NCBI GenBank assembly: GCA_015065325.1
Contig: SVQO01000009.1
Coordinates: 19,462 to 83,461, forward strand
Direction: 5' to 3'
Length of the DNA: 64,000 bases
Source of the DNA: Oscillospiraceae bacterium
Lineage (GTDB): Bacteria > Bacillota > Clostridia > Oscillospirales > SIG627
The translations under genes and the position numbers were made by a program. Positions within the stretch are counted from its first letter, which is position 1. The number at the start of each line of letters is the position of its first letter. Shown piece after piece: positions 53,661-61,770 of this stretch. Below the pieces are notes generated by a model. That model saw only the letters and a list, made by a program, of their open reading frames with translations, ran no database searches and had not been told where the DNA came from.

Positions 53661-54900
53661 AAAAACCAGATGGAAGATCGTCGCAACCGTAATGACCGTT
53701 CTGGTGCTCCTGTGGGTGGGAACGCTGGGGGTGATCTATGCTTCCAGCTACTACGAAATGAAGATGCAAAACCAGCGGATGCTCCGGGCACACGCGGAAC
53801 TGTACGCACCGGGGCAAGGGGAAAGCAAATTCACGGATTTTCGCCCCAAGCCGGACGGAGCTCGGGGCAGGAAGCCCGACTTTGATCCCAACTCTCCTCA
53901 GTTTCACCTATCCACCTTTTATACCGTAGCCCTATCTCCCGACGGCGAGGTGCTCGAGACTCGAAACGAATTTTCCGCGGTGCATACGGACAAGGAGCTG
54001 GAAGAAATGGCAAAGCGCATCGTGGCGGACGGAAAGGAATCGGGCTCGGAAAACAACCTTACGTTTTTCAAAGCAGATAAAGGCTCCTACGTTCTGGTTG
54101 CCTTTATGGATAATACCGTGGTCAACGAAAGCGCCATGACCCTGTTTCGCTACACCTTGATCTTCGGCGGTGCGGCCTTGGTTCTGTTCTTCTTTCTGTC
54201 GGTATTTCTGGCACGAAAGATCGTAGATCCCCTGGAGGAAAGCTATCAAAAGCAAAAGCAGTTTATTTCCGACGCGGGTCACGAGCTGAAAACTCCCGTA
54301 TCCGTGGTCAACGCCAACGCGGAGCTGCTTTCCCGCCAGATCGGAGACAATCAGTGGCTCAGTAACATCCGTTATGAAAATGAGCGTATGAGGGTTTTGA
54401 TCACCCAGCTTCTGGATTTGGCAAGAACCGAAAACGCCGCACCCCAAACGGAAGCCATCGATTTCAGCCGTCTGGTGGCGGGAGAAGCTCTCCCCTTTGA
54501 AAGCGTTGCCTTCGAAAAGGGCTTGGTGCTGAATACCCGTATTGCAAACGGCATCGGTACAAACGGCAACAGCACGCAGCTCAAGCAGCTCGTCTCCATT
54601 CTTCTGGATAACGCCATCCGCCACAGCAAGGAGCAAGGAGAGGTGCTTTTGACACTGACGCGGGAGCGTGGCTTTGCAAAGCTTTCCGTAATCAACCGAG
54701 GAGACGAGATCCCGATTGCCGAGAGGACAAAGATCTTTCAGCGCTTTTACCGTATGGATCCCGCCCGCAACGGTGAAGACGGGCACTACGGACTGGGACT
54801 GTCCATCGCCCGCGCGATCACGCAATCTCACAAGGGACAGATCGAGGTACACTGCAAGAACGGTCTGGTAGAATTCAGAGTACTGATCCCCGCCTTGTAA
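53653..54900 (+). CDS. Sensor histidine kinase
   Basis: 415 aa from the ATG at 53653. Membrane helices at about 10-32 and 160-185 flank an external sensor region of about 125 residues with no family I recognise (it contains DFRPKPDGARGRKPDFD). The HisKA phosphorylation site is FISDAGHELKTPV (His at about 212). The HATPase has N box QLVSILLDNAIRHS, G1 VINRGDEIP and GLGLSIARA. It is the partner of the preceding regulator. Confidence 0.95.
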   Translation: MFKKTRWKIVATVMTVLVLLWVGTLGVIYASSYYEMKMQNQRMLRAHAELYAPGQGESKFTDFRPKPDGARGRKPDFDPNSPQFHLSTFYTVALSPDGEVLETRNEFSAVHTDKELEEMAKRIVADGKESGSENNLTFFKADKGSYVLVAFMDNTVVNESAMTLFRYTLIFGGAALVLFFFLSVFLARKIVDPLEESYQKQKQFISDAGHELKTPVSVVNANAELLSRQIGDNQWLSNIRYENERMRVLITQLLDLARTENAAPQTEAIDFSRLVAGEALPFESVAFEKGLVLNTRIANGIGTNGNSTQLKQLVSILLDNAIRHSKEQGEVLLTLTRERGFAKLSVINRGDEIPIAERTKIFQRFYRMDPARNGEDGHYGLGLSIARAITQSHKGQIEVHCKNGLVEFRVLIPAL

Positions 54901-54932
54901 TTTTTCCGAAAAATTCAATCAAACTTCAATCT

Positions 54933-54976
54933 TCCTCCTGTAAAATCGCATCATTGCGAAACAGGAGGATTTTTTT
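54933..54976 (+). promoter_or_regulatory. Hairpin with U-tract covering the VTC gene ribosome site
   Basis: Outer arms TCCTCCTGT/ACAGGAGGA and inner arms TCGCA/TGCGA, followed by seven T that run directly into the ATG at 54977. It is terminator-shaped, yet its 3' arm is the AGGAGGA ribosome site of the next gene. Confidence 0.75.
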
Positions 54977-55729
54977 ATGGCGTTTCAAACCGTATTCAAG
55001 CGGTACGAATTGAAATACCTGCTGACGCCGGAGCAAAAGGAAAAGGTGCTGGAGGTTATGACACCCTATATGAAGCCGGACCCTTACGGCAGGACCACCA
55101 TCCGCAATCTGTATTTCGATACGGATACCTTTCTTTTGATCCGACGCTCCATCGAAAAGCCGATGTACAAGGAAAAGCTGCGGGTACGCAGCTATCAAAA
55201 GGCAGACGACGACAGTACGGTCTTCGTGGAGCTGAAAAAGAAATTCGAAAAGGTTGTCTATAAGCGCAGGATCTCCTTGAAGGAAAGTGAAGCGATGCAA
55301 TGGCTGGCGGGAAAGAGCCACCCCGACGGGCGCACCCAGATCTCCGATGAGATCGATTACGTTCTCTCCTATTACGGTACCCTTCACCCCACCGTATTTC
55401 TATCCTACGAAAGAGAAGCCTATTACGCCAAGGACGACGGCGGCTTTCGAATAACCTTTGACGAAAACGTCCTTTCCAGGCAGAGTGATCTTTCCCTGCG
55501 ATCCGAGGTAGGAGGCACGCCCCTGCTTCCCGAAGGGCGGATCCTGATGGAGATCAAATGCGGCGGAGGGATGCCCCTTTGGATGACACGGCTCCTCTCG
55601 GAGCAAAAAATTTACAAAACGTCCTTTTCCAAATACGGAACGGCGTACAAAACCGAAATTTTCCCGCTTTTGAACAAAACGAATCAAACGATAACGGAGG
55701 TAGTACAAAATGCTCGATCAATGGTTTAA
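54977..55729 (+). CDS. VTC-domain (polyphosphate polymerase-like) protein
   Basis: 250 aa, one VTC domain. The tunnel residues of the fold are visible: FKRYELKYLL (Arg, Glu, Lys), LYFDT, KLRVRSY, VFVELKKKF, LSYEREAYY and ILMEIK. Yeast Vtc4 makes polyphosphate from ATP with this fold; for bacterial family members the product has not been assigned to my knowledge. It is cytosolic. It overlaps the DUF4956 gene by 20 nt, which implies tight coupling with a membrane partner. Confidence 0.88.
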   Translation: MAFQTVFKRYELKYLLTPEQKEKVLEVMTPYMKPDPYGRTTIRNLYFDTDTFLLIRRSIEKPMYKEKLRVRSYQKADDDSTVFVELKKKFEKVVYKRRISLKESEAMQWLAGKSHPDGRTQISDEIDYVLSYYGTLHPTVFLSYEREAYYAKDDGGFRITFDENVLSRQSDLSLRSEVGGTPLLPEGRILMEIKCGGGMPLWMTRLLSEQKIYKTSFSKYGTAYKTEIFPLLNKTNQTITEVVQNARSMV

Positions 55730-56405
55730 GGGTTTATTTGATTCCGATCTGGTTACGGTGATCAGTATCACCGACTTCCTGCTTTGTCTCGGCTTTTCTT
55801 TGGGGCTGGGACTGATCATGTCGCTGACTTATATGGTCCGCACCCGTTACACCAAAAGCTTCGTGGTGACCCTGGCACTTTTGCCCGCGGTGGTGTGCGT
55901 GGTCATTATGCTGGTCAACGGAAACGTAGGCACGGGTGTTGCCGTGGCAGGTGCCTTCAGCCTCGTGCGCTTCCGCTCCGTCCCGGGAACGGCTAAGGAG
56001 ATCTGCGCGCTGTTTCTCGCAATGGGTGCGGGGCTGATCGCGGGAATGGGGTACCTTGGCTTTTCCGTTTTGTTTACGGTGGTAATGTGCGTAATGTTTT
56101 TGCTTTACAGCTTTTTGGATTTCGGCGAAAAAAGACGGGCGGCAACCTACAAGGTCCTTTCGGTCACGATTCCCGAAGATCTGGACTATTCCGAAATTTT
56201 TGACGATATTTTCCGTGAATTTACCGTATCCCATTCCCTTTCCCGCGTAAAAAGTACCAATATGGGAAGTATGTTCAAGCTGAAGTACAACGTGGTTCTG
56301 CGTGACCCCAAGCGGGAAAAGGAAATGATCGACAAGATCCGTTGCAGAAACGGAAATCTTGAGATCACCGTATCCGCGCAGGAAACCGTAGGTGCAGAAT
56401 TATAA
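55710..56405 (+). CDS. DUF4956 membrane protein
   Basis: 231 aa. Four membrane helices at about 18-135, with MVRTRYTKSF and GTGVAVAGAFSLVRFRSVPGTAKEI between them, identify DUF4956. A cytosolic C-terminal domain of about 85 residues follows (YKVLSVTIPEDLDYS onward). It is regularly paired with a VTC-domain gene in Bacillota, so it is a good candidate for the membrane channel or anchor of that enzyme; this is inference. Its start lies inside the end of the VTC gene. Confidence 0.88.
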   Translation: MLDQWFKGLFDSDLVTVISITDFLLCLGFSLGLGLIMSLTYMVRTRYTKSFVVTLALLPAVVCVVIMLVNGNVGTGVAVAGAFSLVRFRSVPGTAKEICALFLAMGAGLIAGMGYLGFSVLFTVVMCVMFLLYSFLDFGEKRRAATYKVLSVTIPEDLDYSEIFDDIFREFTVSHSLSRVKSTNMGSMFKLKYNVVLRDPKREKEMIDKIRCRNGNLEITVSAQETVGAEL

Positions 56406-56415
56406 GGAGACTTTT

Positions 56416-58281
56416 ATGAAAAAAGCTTTGATACTTTTCTTATCCTTTCTTCTTGTGTTCTCCTGCCTTGCAGGATGTGCAGACGAGGGGCAAACAGAGC
56501 AGAAAAAAACGCAAGGCTCTGCTAACGCCTCTCCCGTGAAGGTGGATTTTTCCAAAACCGACGCGGATCTGTTTACCGACCGCGACCTGGACGATGAATA
56601 CGACGAAGACAGTGCCGTTACCGTCAAGCTGAACGGAAGCGGCGCCTCCTCAAGCTCCGACAGCGTAAAGATCACCAATTCGAAAATTCTGATCTCCGAG
56701 GAAGCTACTTACCTGATCTCCGGAAAGCTGAGTGACGGTATGATCATCGTGGACGCCCCCGACACCGCAAAGATCAGACTGATTTTCGACGGAGCGGAGA
56801 TCACCAGCAAAACCTCGGCACCCCTTTATATCATCGAGGCAGATAAGGTCTTCGTGACCCTTGCAAAGGGAAGCGAAAACACCTTGAAAAACGGCGGCAG
56901 TTTTACTGCCATCGACGACAACAATATTGACGGCGCCGTCTTTTCCAAGCAGGATCTGACCTTGAACGGTTCGGGCTCCTTGACCGTGTCCTCCCCCGGC
57001 GGTCACGGCATCGTCTGCAAGGACGATCTGGTCTTCACGGGCGGCAATTACGTAGTGGAAAGCGCTTCTCACGGACTGGATGCCAACGACAGCATACGCA
57101 TTAAAAACGCGACTCTTTCCTTTGATTCGGGCAAGGACGCCATCCACGCAGAAAATTCGGACGACACTGCCCTGGGCTTCGTTTATATTTCAAGCGGAAC
57201 GGTGAAAGGCGAAGCGGAGGGAGACGGCATTGACGCAGGCTCTTATTTTCAGATGGAAGGCGGCACGGTGGATCTTGTGACCGGCGGCGGAAGCGAAAAC
57301 GGAAGCAAGGCGCAATCTGACCACTACGGAAGCTTTTTGGGAGGCGGAGGCGCAAGACCCGGTGGCGGCGCCCGCCCGATGAGTATGCAAAACACCGCCA
57401 CCTCCTCTGCCGATGAAAGCAGTACCAGTATGAAGGGCTTGAAGGCGGCAAACAGCCTTCTGATCTCCGCCGGAACAATCACCTTGAACTCCGCAGACGA
57501 CGCCATTCACTCCAACGTTTCCGTGTTTATCAACGGCGGCACCTTTTCCCTAGCCACGGGAGACGACGCCATCCACGCAGAGGAAGTCCTGACGGTCACA
57601 GCAGGAAAGATCGTCATTACCGAGAGCTACGAGGGGCTTGAAGCCTTGAACATCGACGTTCGCGGCGGAGATATCAAGCTTGTCGCCTCCGACGACGGAC
57701 TGAACGCCGCGGGCGGAACCGACCAAAGCGGCACCACGGGCGGACGTGACGGAATGTACGGCGGCGGCCGCGGCGATATGGGAGGCAAAAAACCGGACGG
57801 TATGGGCGGCGGAAAGCCCGGCGGTATGGGAGGAGGCGGGATGCCCTCCAATTCCAACGGAAGCATTAAGATCTCCGGGGGAAAGCTCTATATCAATTCC
57901 TCCGGCGACGGGCTGGATGCCAACGGAACGCTGGAGATCAGCGGTGGCTATACCGTGGTGACAGGCCCCACCCAAGGCGATACGGCAACGCTGGATTACG
58001 ATAAGAGCGGCGTTATCACCGGGGGCACCTTCATCGGAACGGGTGCAGGCGGAATGGCACAGACCTTCAGCGATTCCGAGCAGGGCGTCATCGCTCTGAA
58101 CGTAGGCAATCAATCGGCAGATACCAAGATCGTTCTGAAGAATTCAAGCGGAGAAACCATTTTGGAGCACGCGCCCGAGCTAAGCTTTGCCGTGGTGATC
58201 CTTTCGGATCCCGAAATCAAAAAAGGCGAAACCTATACCGTTTCCGTAGGCTCCGAAACGGGAGAATTCCAAGCAAGCTGA
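56416..58281 (+). CDS. Cthe_2159-like carbohydrate-binding beta-helix lipoprotein
   Basis: 621 aa from the ATG at 56416, behind AAGGAG. Lipoprotein signal with lipobox LAGC (Cys20). The rest is built of beta-helix turns with repeated blocks such as GDDAIHAEEVLTV, SDDGLNAAG and SGDGLDANGTLEISGG. Two low-complexity Gly/Met/Pro-rich loops lie at about 305-325 and 440-475. It matches the carbohydrate-binding domain family of Clostridium thermocellum Cthe_2159, as I recall it. Surface-anchored, it probably binds an acidic polysaccharide. It is last in the operon with the VTC and DUF4956 genes. Confidence 0.85.
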   Translation: MKKALILFLSFLLVFSCLAGCADEGQTEQKKTQGSANASPVKVDFSKTDADLFTDRDLDDEYDEDSAVTVKLNGSGASSSSDSVKITNSKILISEEATYLISGKLSDGMIIVDAPDTAKIRLIFDGAEITSKTSAPLYIIEADKVFVTLAKGSENTLKNGGSFTAIDDNNIDGAVFSKQDLTLNGSGSLTVSSPGGHGIVCKDDLVFTGGNYVVESASHGLDANDSIRIKNATLSFDSGKDAIHAENSDDTALGFVYISSGTVKGEAEGDGIDAGSYFQMEGGTVDLVTGGGSENGSKAQSDHYGSFLGGGGARPGGGARPMSMQNTATSSADESSTSMKGLKAANSLLISAGTITLNSADDAIHSNVSVFINGGTFSLATGDDAIHAEEVLTVTAGKIVITESYEGLEALNIDVRGGDIKLVASDDGLNAAGGTDQSGTTGGRDGMYGGGRGDMGGKKPDGMGGGKPGGMGGGGMPSNSNGSIKISGGKLYINSSGDGLDANGTLEISGGYTVVTGPTQGDTATLDYDKSGVITGGTFIGTGAGGMAQTFSDSEQGVIALNVGNQSADTKIVLKNSSGETILEHAPELSFAVVILSDPEIKKGETYTVSVGSETGEFQAS

Positions 58282-58289
58282 CAAAAAAG

Positions 58290-58315
58290 AAAAAGCCACG
58301 CGGCTTTTTCTTTTT
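58290..58315. terminator. Terminator after the beta-helix lipoprotein gene
   Basis: AAAAAGCC-ACGC-GGCTTTTT with flanking A- and T-runs. It lies between convergent genes and can serve both. Confidence 0.85.
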
Positions 58316-58339
58316 GCTCATAATCAGGTGCTTTGCTTT

Positions 58340-59065
58340 TTATTCTTTTGTATATGCTTTTCGATAATCCCGCGGAAGCATCCCGGTAACGTCGCGAAAG
58401 GCAACGGTAAATTTGCTTTGGTTTTCATACCCCACAGCACGGGCGATTTCGGCTACGGAAGCACCGCTTCCGTAAAGTAGCTCCTTTGCACGCTTGATCC
58501 GATATTCCTTCATATATCCGCCGATGGATTGCCCAAACATCCTTTTAAAGGTATTTTTCAGCGTGGTCTGATTAATATGAAACCGTAAAGAAAGCTCCTC
58601 GATAGTATATCGTCCGGAAAGGTCCCTTATAAGAAACTCATGCACCTCATTTACGATCTGCACGGCAGAATCCACTGCGGCAGATGCTGCCTCACTCAAC
58701 GAACTCTCCGTCGGACAAGCCACCTCCACGATCTGCTCGATCATTTCGTGCAAAACCTTCGCCCGCGCGGTCTTCGCCGCCGTATAATAGACCTCTTTTC
58801 CTTCCCGACGGCTCGTGATCAAGCCCGCGGTTTTCAAAAGTTTGAGATGGTGCGATACCACGGGACTGCTGGTATCCAGAAGCGCCGACAGATTGATGAC
58901 ACACTCCTCGCAGTGACACAGGATCCAAAAGATCTGTATGCGCTTGGCGTCACTCATTAATTTCATCAGGTCGGAAACCCGTTCAAAAATCTCTGCTTTG
59001 GGCATTTCCGTCCGCAGACGATCTGCATCGCATCCATGGTTATGGGGCAATGGGTTCCAATTCAT
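58340..59065 (-). CDS. ArsR-AraC fusion metal-responsive regulator
   Basis: 241 aa. Residues about 25-105 form an ArsR/SmtB winged helix (CVINLSALLDTSSPVVSHHLKLLKTAGLI). Residues about 150-240 form an AraC-type double HTH (YTIEELSLRFHINQTTLKNTFKRMFG ... ASVAEIARAVGYENQSKFTVAF). Likely metal ligands are His8, His10 and Cys12 at the N-terminus and Cys50, Cys52 and Cys55 in the third helix, the CadC/ArsR positions. GGGAGGTG precedes the ATG. It is divergent from the HMA-ATPase operon and probably controls it in response to a soft divalent metal. Confidence 0.9.
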   Translation of the reverse strand: MNWNPLPHNHGCDADRLRTEMPKAEIFERVSDLMKLMSDAKRIQIFWILCHCEECVINLSALLDTSSPVVSHHLKLLKTAGLITSRREGKEVYYTAAKTARAKVLHEMIEQIVEVACPTESSLSEAASAAVDSAVQIVNEVHEFLIRDLSGRYTIEELSLRFHINQTTLKNTFKRMFGQSIGGYMKEYRIKRAKELLYGSGASVAEIARAVGYENQSKFTVAFRDVTGMLPRDYRKAYTKE

Positions 59066-59089
59066 CCTTTCACCTCCCGTTTCATCCCG

Positions 59090-59118
59090 ATTATATCATT
59101 CCGCCCCCTTTTTTACAA
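59090..59118 (-). promoter_or_regulatory. Promoter for the ArsR-AraC regulator
   Basis: Minus strand TTGTAA (59118-59113), 17-nt spacer, TATAAT (59095-59090). Confidence 0.75.
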
Positions 59119-59133
59119 TACTACAGCAAAAAA

Positions 59134-59160
59134 AATAATCCATTCAGACAAAAGATTATT
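59134..59160. promoter_or_regulatory. Candidate regulator-binding inverted repeat
   Basis: AATAATC (59134-59140) and GATTATT (59154-59160) form a perfect 7-bp inverted repeat with 13 nt between. It lies between the two divergent promoters, where the metal regulator would be expected to bind. AT-rich inverted repeats are typical ArsR/SmtB operators, though this arm spacing is unusual. Confidence 0.45.
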
Positions 59161-59188
59161 CCGATAAGAAGCCTTTTTTCCCGATATA

Positions 59189-59217
59189 TTGACATTTTCA
59201 TCCTTGCGCCATATACT
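59189..59217 (+). promoter_or_regulatory. Promoter for the HMA-ATPase operon
   Basis: TTGACA, 17-nt spacer, TATACT, 53 nt before the HMA start. Confidence 0.8.
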
Positions 59218-59269
59218 GAAACTGACAATTAAACAATCTTTTAATCAAATCAGAAAGGGATATTTTGAT

Positions 59270-59488
59270 ATGAAAAAGACCTATAAGATCGAAGTGGATT
59301 GCGCCAACTGTGCGCTGAAAATGGAAGATGCTGCCAAAAAGACCGACGGAGTAACGGATGCCGCGATCAACTTTATGACTCAAAAAATGGTCGTGGAATT
59401 CGAGGACGGTACAGATGTGGATGCCGTAATGAAGACAGTTCTCAAAAGCTGCAAAAGGGTGGAAAGCGACTGCGAGATCTATTTCTGA
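59270..59488 (+). CDS. Free-standing heavy-metal-associated (HMA) domain protein
   Basis: 72 aa, a single ferredoxin-like HMA domain with the metal-binding CANC at 11-14 and two further Cys near the C-terminus (61, 68). The start is the ATG at 59270, behind GAAAGGGA. It is probably a metallochaperone that hands metal to the ATPase encoded next, which lacks its own HMA domain. Confidence 0.93.
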   Translation: MKKTYKIEVDCANCALKMEDAAKKTDGVTDAAINFMTQKMVVEFEDGTDVDAVMKTVLKSCKRVESDCEIYF

Positions 59489-59557
59489 GCCTCCATACGG
59501 CATTCTGCTTCCCGGTCGTCGGGAGTCGGGTGACGCTTTTTATGAAAGGAGACTGCT

Positions 59558-61441
59558 ATGACAAAAAAACAAAAAAAGATGCTTTGGAGAATTCTTGCGG
59601 CTACGGCATTGCTGATCCTTCTGTCTCTGCTTCCCATCAAGGGTCCGCTTCGCTTCGTCCTGTTTCTGATCCCCTACCTGGTCATAGGTTACGACATTTT
59701 GATCAAGGCGGGAAGGGGCATCCTGAACCGACAGATTTTTGATGAAAACTTTCTGATGGCTATCGCTACCGTAGGCGCAATGATCATCGGCGCGGTACAT
59801 AGCGGCGATTACGTGGAAGCCATCGCCGTAATGCTGTTTTATCAGGTAGGCGAGCTGTTCCAAAGCTACGCAGTGGGAAAAAGCCGCAAAAGCATCAGTG
59901 CGCTGATGGATATTCGACCCGACTATGCAAATATTGAGAAGGAGGGAGCGCTGATTCGCCTGCCTCCCGACGAGGTGGAGATCGGAACGGTCATTACTGT
60001 TCAGCCCGGTGAAAAAATCCCTCTGGACGGTATAGTCGTAGAAGGGACGTCTTCTCTGAATACAAGCGCTCTGACCGGAGAAAGCCTCCCCCGCGACGTG
60101 GGAATGGGAGACGAGGTTCACAGCGGATGCATCAATATAAGCGGCGTTTTAAAGCTTCGCAGTACCAAGGAATTCGGTGAATCCACAGCATCCAAGATCC
60201 TCGACCTGGTGGAAAATGCAAGCTCACGTAAATCCGAAACCGAAGCCTTTATTACCCGCTTTGCCAAGATCTATACTCCAGCGGTATGTATCAGCGCTTT
60301 GGCGCTGGCACTGCTTCCCCCTCTCGTCAGCCTTTTCTTTCTTGAAACAAGCGCTCGCTGGAGCATTTGGCTTTACCGCGCGCTGACCTTTTTGGTAGCA
60401 AGCTGCCCCTGTGCACTGGTAATCAGCATTCCTCTCACCTTTTTTGCGGGAATCGGCGGTGCGAGCAAGGAGGGCATTTTGGTCAAAGGTTCCAACTTTT
60501 TGGAAGCCTTGTCCCAAACCGACTGCGTAGTAATGGATAAGACGGGAACCTTGACTCAAGGAAGCTTCGAGGTTACGAAAATTCACTGCGAGTCCCTTTC
60601 CGAGGAGGCTCTTTTAGAACTTGCCGCTCTTGCGGAAATCGCCTCCTCTCACCCCATCGCCCAAAGCTTGCAGCGCGCCTACGGCGCCCCTCTTGACCGA
60701 AACAGAGTCAGCCGAGTGGAGGAAATCGGCGGAGGCGGCGTACTCGCCACGGTCGATGCCGGACGGGTCGCAGTCGGAAACGAGAAGCTGATGATACAAA
60801 TCGGCGTACCATGTTCCACCTGTCAGCAAACGGGCACCGTGATCCATATTGCCGTTGAAAATGAATACGCGGGATATATCCTGATCTCCGACGAGCTCAA
60901 GCCTACCTCCTTCAAAGCGATCTCGGAACTGAAAAAAGCCGGGGTAAAACAAACGGTTATGCTGACCGGAGATACAAAAGCAGTTGCCGAGCAGGTAGCT
61001 GATACCCTTGGCATCGCAACCGTTTACAGTGAGCTTCTGCCGCAGGATAAGGTTGACCGCGTAGAAGCACTTCTTTCAAAAAAACCAACAAAAGCAAAGC
61101 TTGCCTTTGTAGGTGATGGGATCAACGACGCACCCGTGCTTTCCCGCGCGGATATCGGAATCGCGATGGGCGCTATGGGATCCGATGCCGCCATAGAAGC
61201 CGCCGACGTGGTTCTGATGGACGATGATCCTTTGAAAATCTCCAAAGCAATCAAGATCGCCCGAAAGTGCCTGTGGATCGTGCACCAAAATATCGTCTTT
61301 GCCATCTCCGTAAAGATCCTGTCCCTTGTCCTCGTTGCCTTCGGTGCAGCCGGTATGTGGCTTGCCATTTTTGCCGACGTGGGCGTGATGATCCTCGCCG
61401 TCCTCAACGCCATTCGCGCCCTGTTCGTAAAAAAGTTGTAA
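59558..61441 (+). CDS. P1B-type heavy-metal-transporting ATPase (CadA/ZntA-like)
   Basis: 627 aa. TGES (173-176) actuator motif, membrane metal site SCPCAL (Cys283, Cys285), phosphorylation DKTGT (Asp327), SSHPIAQS with the P1B His-Pro pair, and GDGINDAP. The CPC motif and the eight-helix layout point to the Zn/Cd/Pb efflux group; copper cannot be excluded from sequence. Most relatives have an N-terminal HMA domain; here it is a separate 72-aa protein 69 nt upstream. AAAGGAGA precedes the ATG. Confidence 0.94.
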   Translation: MTKKQKKMLWRILAATALLILLSLLPIKGPLRFVLFLIPYLVIGYDILIKAGRGILNRQIFDENFLMAIATVGAMIIGAVHSGDYVEAIAVMLFYQVGELFQSYAVGKSRKSISALMDIRPDYANIEKEGALIRLPPDEVEIGTVITVQPGEKIPLDGIVVEGTSSLNTSALTGESLPRDVGMGDEVHSGCINISGVLKLRSTKEFGESTASKILDLVENASSRKSETEAFITRFAKIYTPAVCISALALALLPPLVSLFFLETSARWSIWLYRALTFLVASCPCALVISIPLTFFAGIGGASKEGILVKGSNFLEALSQTDCVVMDKTGTLTQGSFEVTKIHCESLSEEALLELAALAEIASSHPIAQSLQRAYGAPLDRNRVSRVEEIGGGGVLATVDAGRVAVGNEKLMIQIGVPCSTCQQTGTVIHIAVENEYAGYILISDELKPTSFKAISELKKAGVKQTVMLTGDTKAVAEQVADTLGIATVYSELLPQDKVDRVEALLSKKPTKAKLAFVGDGINDAPVLSRADIGIAMGAMGSDAAIEAADVVLMDDDPLKISKAIKIARKCLWIVHQNIVFAISVKILSLVLVAFGAAGMWLAIFADVGVMILAVLNAIRALFVKKL

Positions 61442-61445
61442 AAAC

Positions 61446-61476
61446 AAAAAAAGCCGTGCTTTGCACGACTTTTTTG
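61446..61476 (+). terminator. Terminator after the metal ATPase gene
   Basis: Near-perfect arms (AAAAAAGCCGTGC/GCACGACTTTTTT, one mismatch) with a TTT loop, 5 nt after the stop. Confidence 0.85.
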
Positions 61477-61545
61477 TTTTGTCTATGGTCTACAAAAAAG
61501 ATATTTTTGCCGTTTTAGCGTATGAATTCGAACTCTTACAAAAAT

Positions 61546-61735
61546 CACGGCGAAGCCGTGTATATCATCAAGACGAAGTCTTGCATATCATCAATTCCGT
61601 AGGAATTGTATATCATCATTGCGAAAGCGGTTTTGATACACACCTAAAGGTGTGATGATATGCAGTCCTGATGGACTGATAAGATACAACGATAGCATTA
61701 CTATCGTTGATGATATACCATTGCTTTCGCAATGG
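61546..61735. repeat. Array of eight short hairpins joined by ATATCATC / GATGATAT linkers
   Basis: Hairpins: 61546-61560 CACGGC-GAA-GCCGTG; 61570-61582 AAGAC-GAA-GTCTT; 61593-61607 AATTCC-GTA-GGAATT; 61618-61631 ATTGC-GAAA-GCGGT; 61639-61654 CACACC-TAAA-GGTGTG; 61663-61678 CAGTCC-TGAT-GGACTG; 61688-61708 AACGATAG/CTATCGTT; 61718-61735 CCATTGC-TTTC-GCAATGG. Every stem differs, but the linkers are conserved: ATATCATC in the left half (61562-61569, 61585-61592, 61610-61617) and its reverse complement GATGATAT in the right half (61654-61661, 61709-61716), with degenerate GATAC forms. The linkers can pair across the array. No coding frame is plausible. Confidence 0.9.
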
Positions 61736-61737
61736 AT

Positions 61738-61770
61738 AAAAAATCGACAGGTCGAAACCTGTCGATTTTT
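61738..61770. terminator. Strong hairpin beside the tRNA-Ser fragment
   Basis: ATCGACAGGT-CGAA-ACCTGTCGAT with A- and T-runs on both sides. On the minus strand it directly follows the tRNA 3' end and is the likely original tRNA terminator. Confidence 0.85.

Noticed and set aside
59558..61441. Copper-specific CopA assignment for the P1B ATPase
   Set aside because: CPC alone is shared by Cu and Zn/Cd groups. The ArsR/CadC-like regulator and the layout favour Zn/Cd/Pb, but the metal is left open.
61546..61735. CRISPR array
   Set aside because: The conserved part is only 8 nt and the variable parts are themselves palindromes of 13-21 nt. No cas genes are present, and the linker orientation reverses midway.
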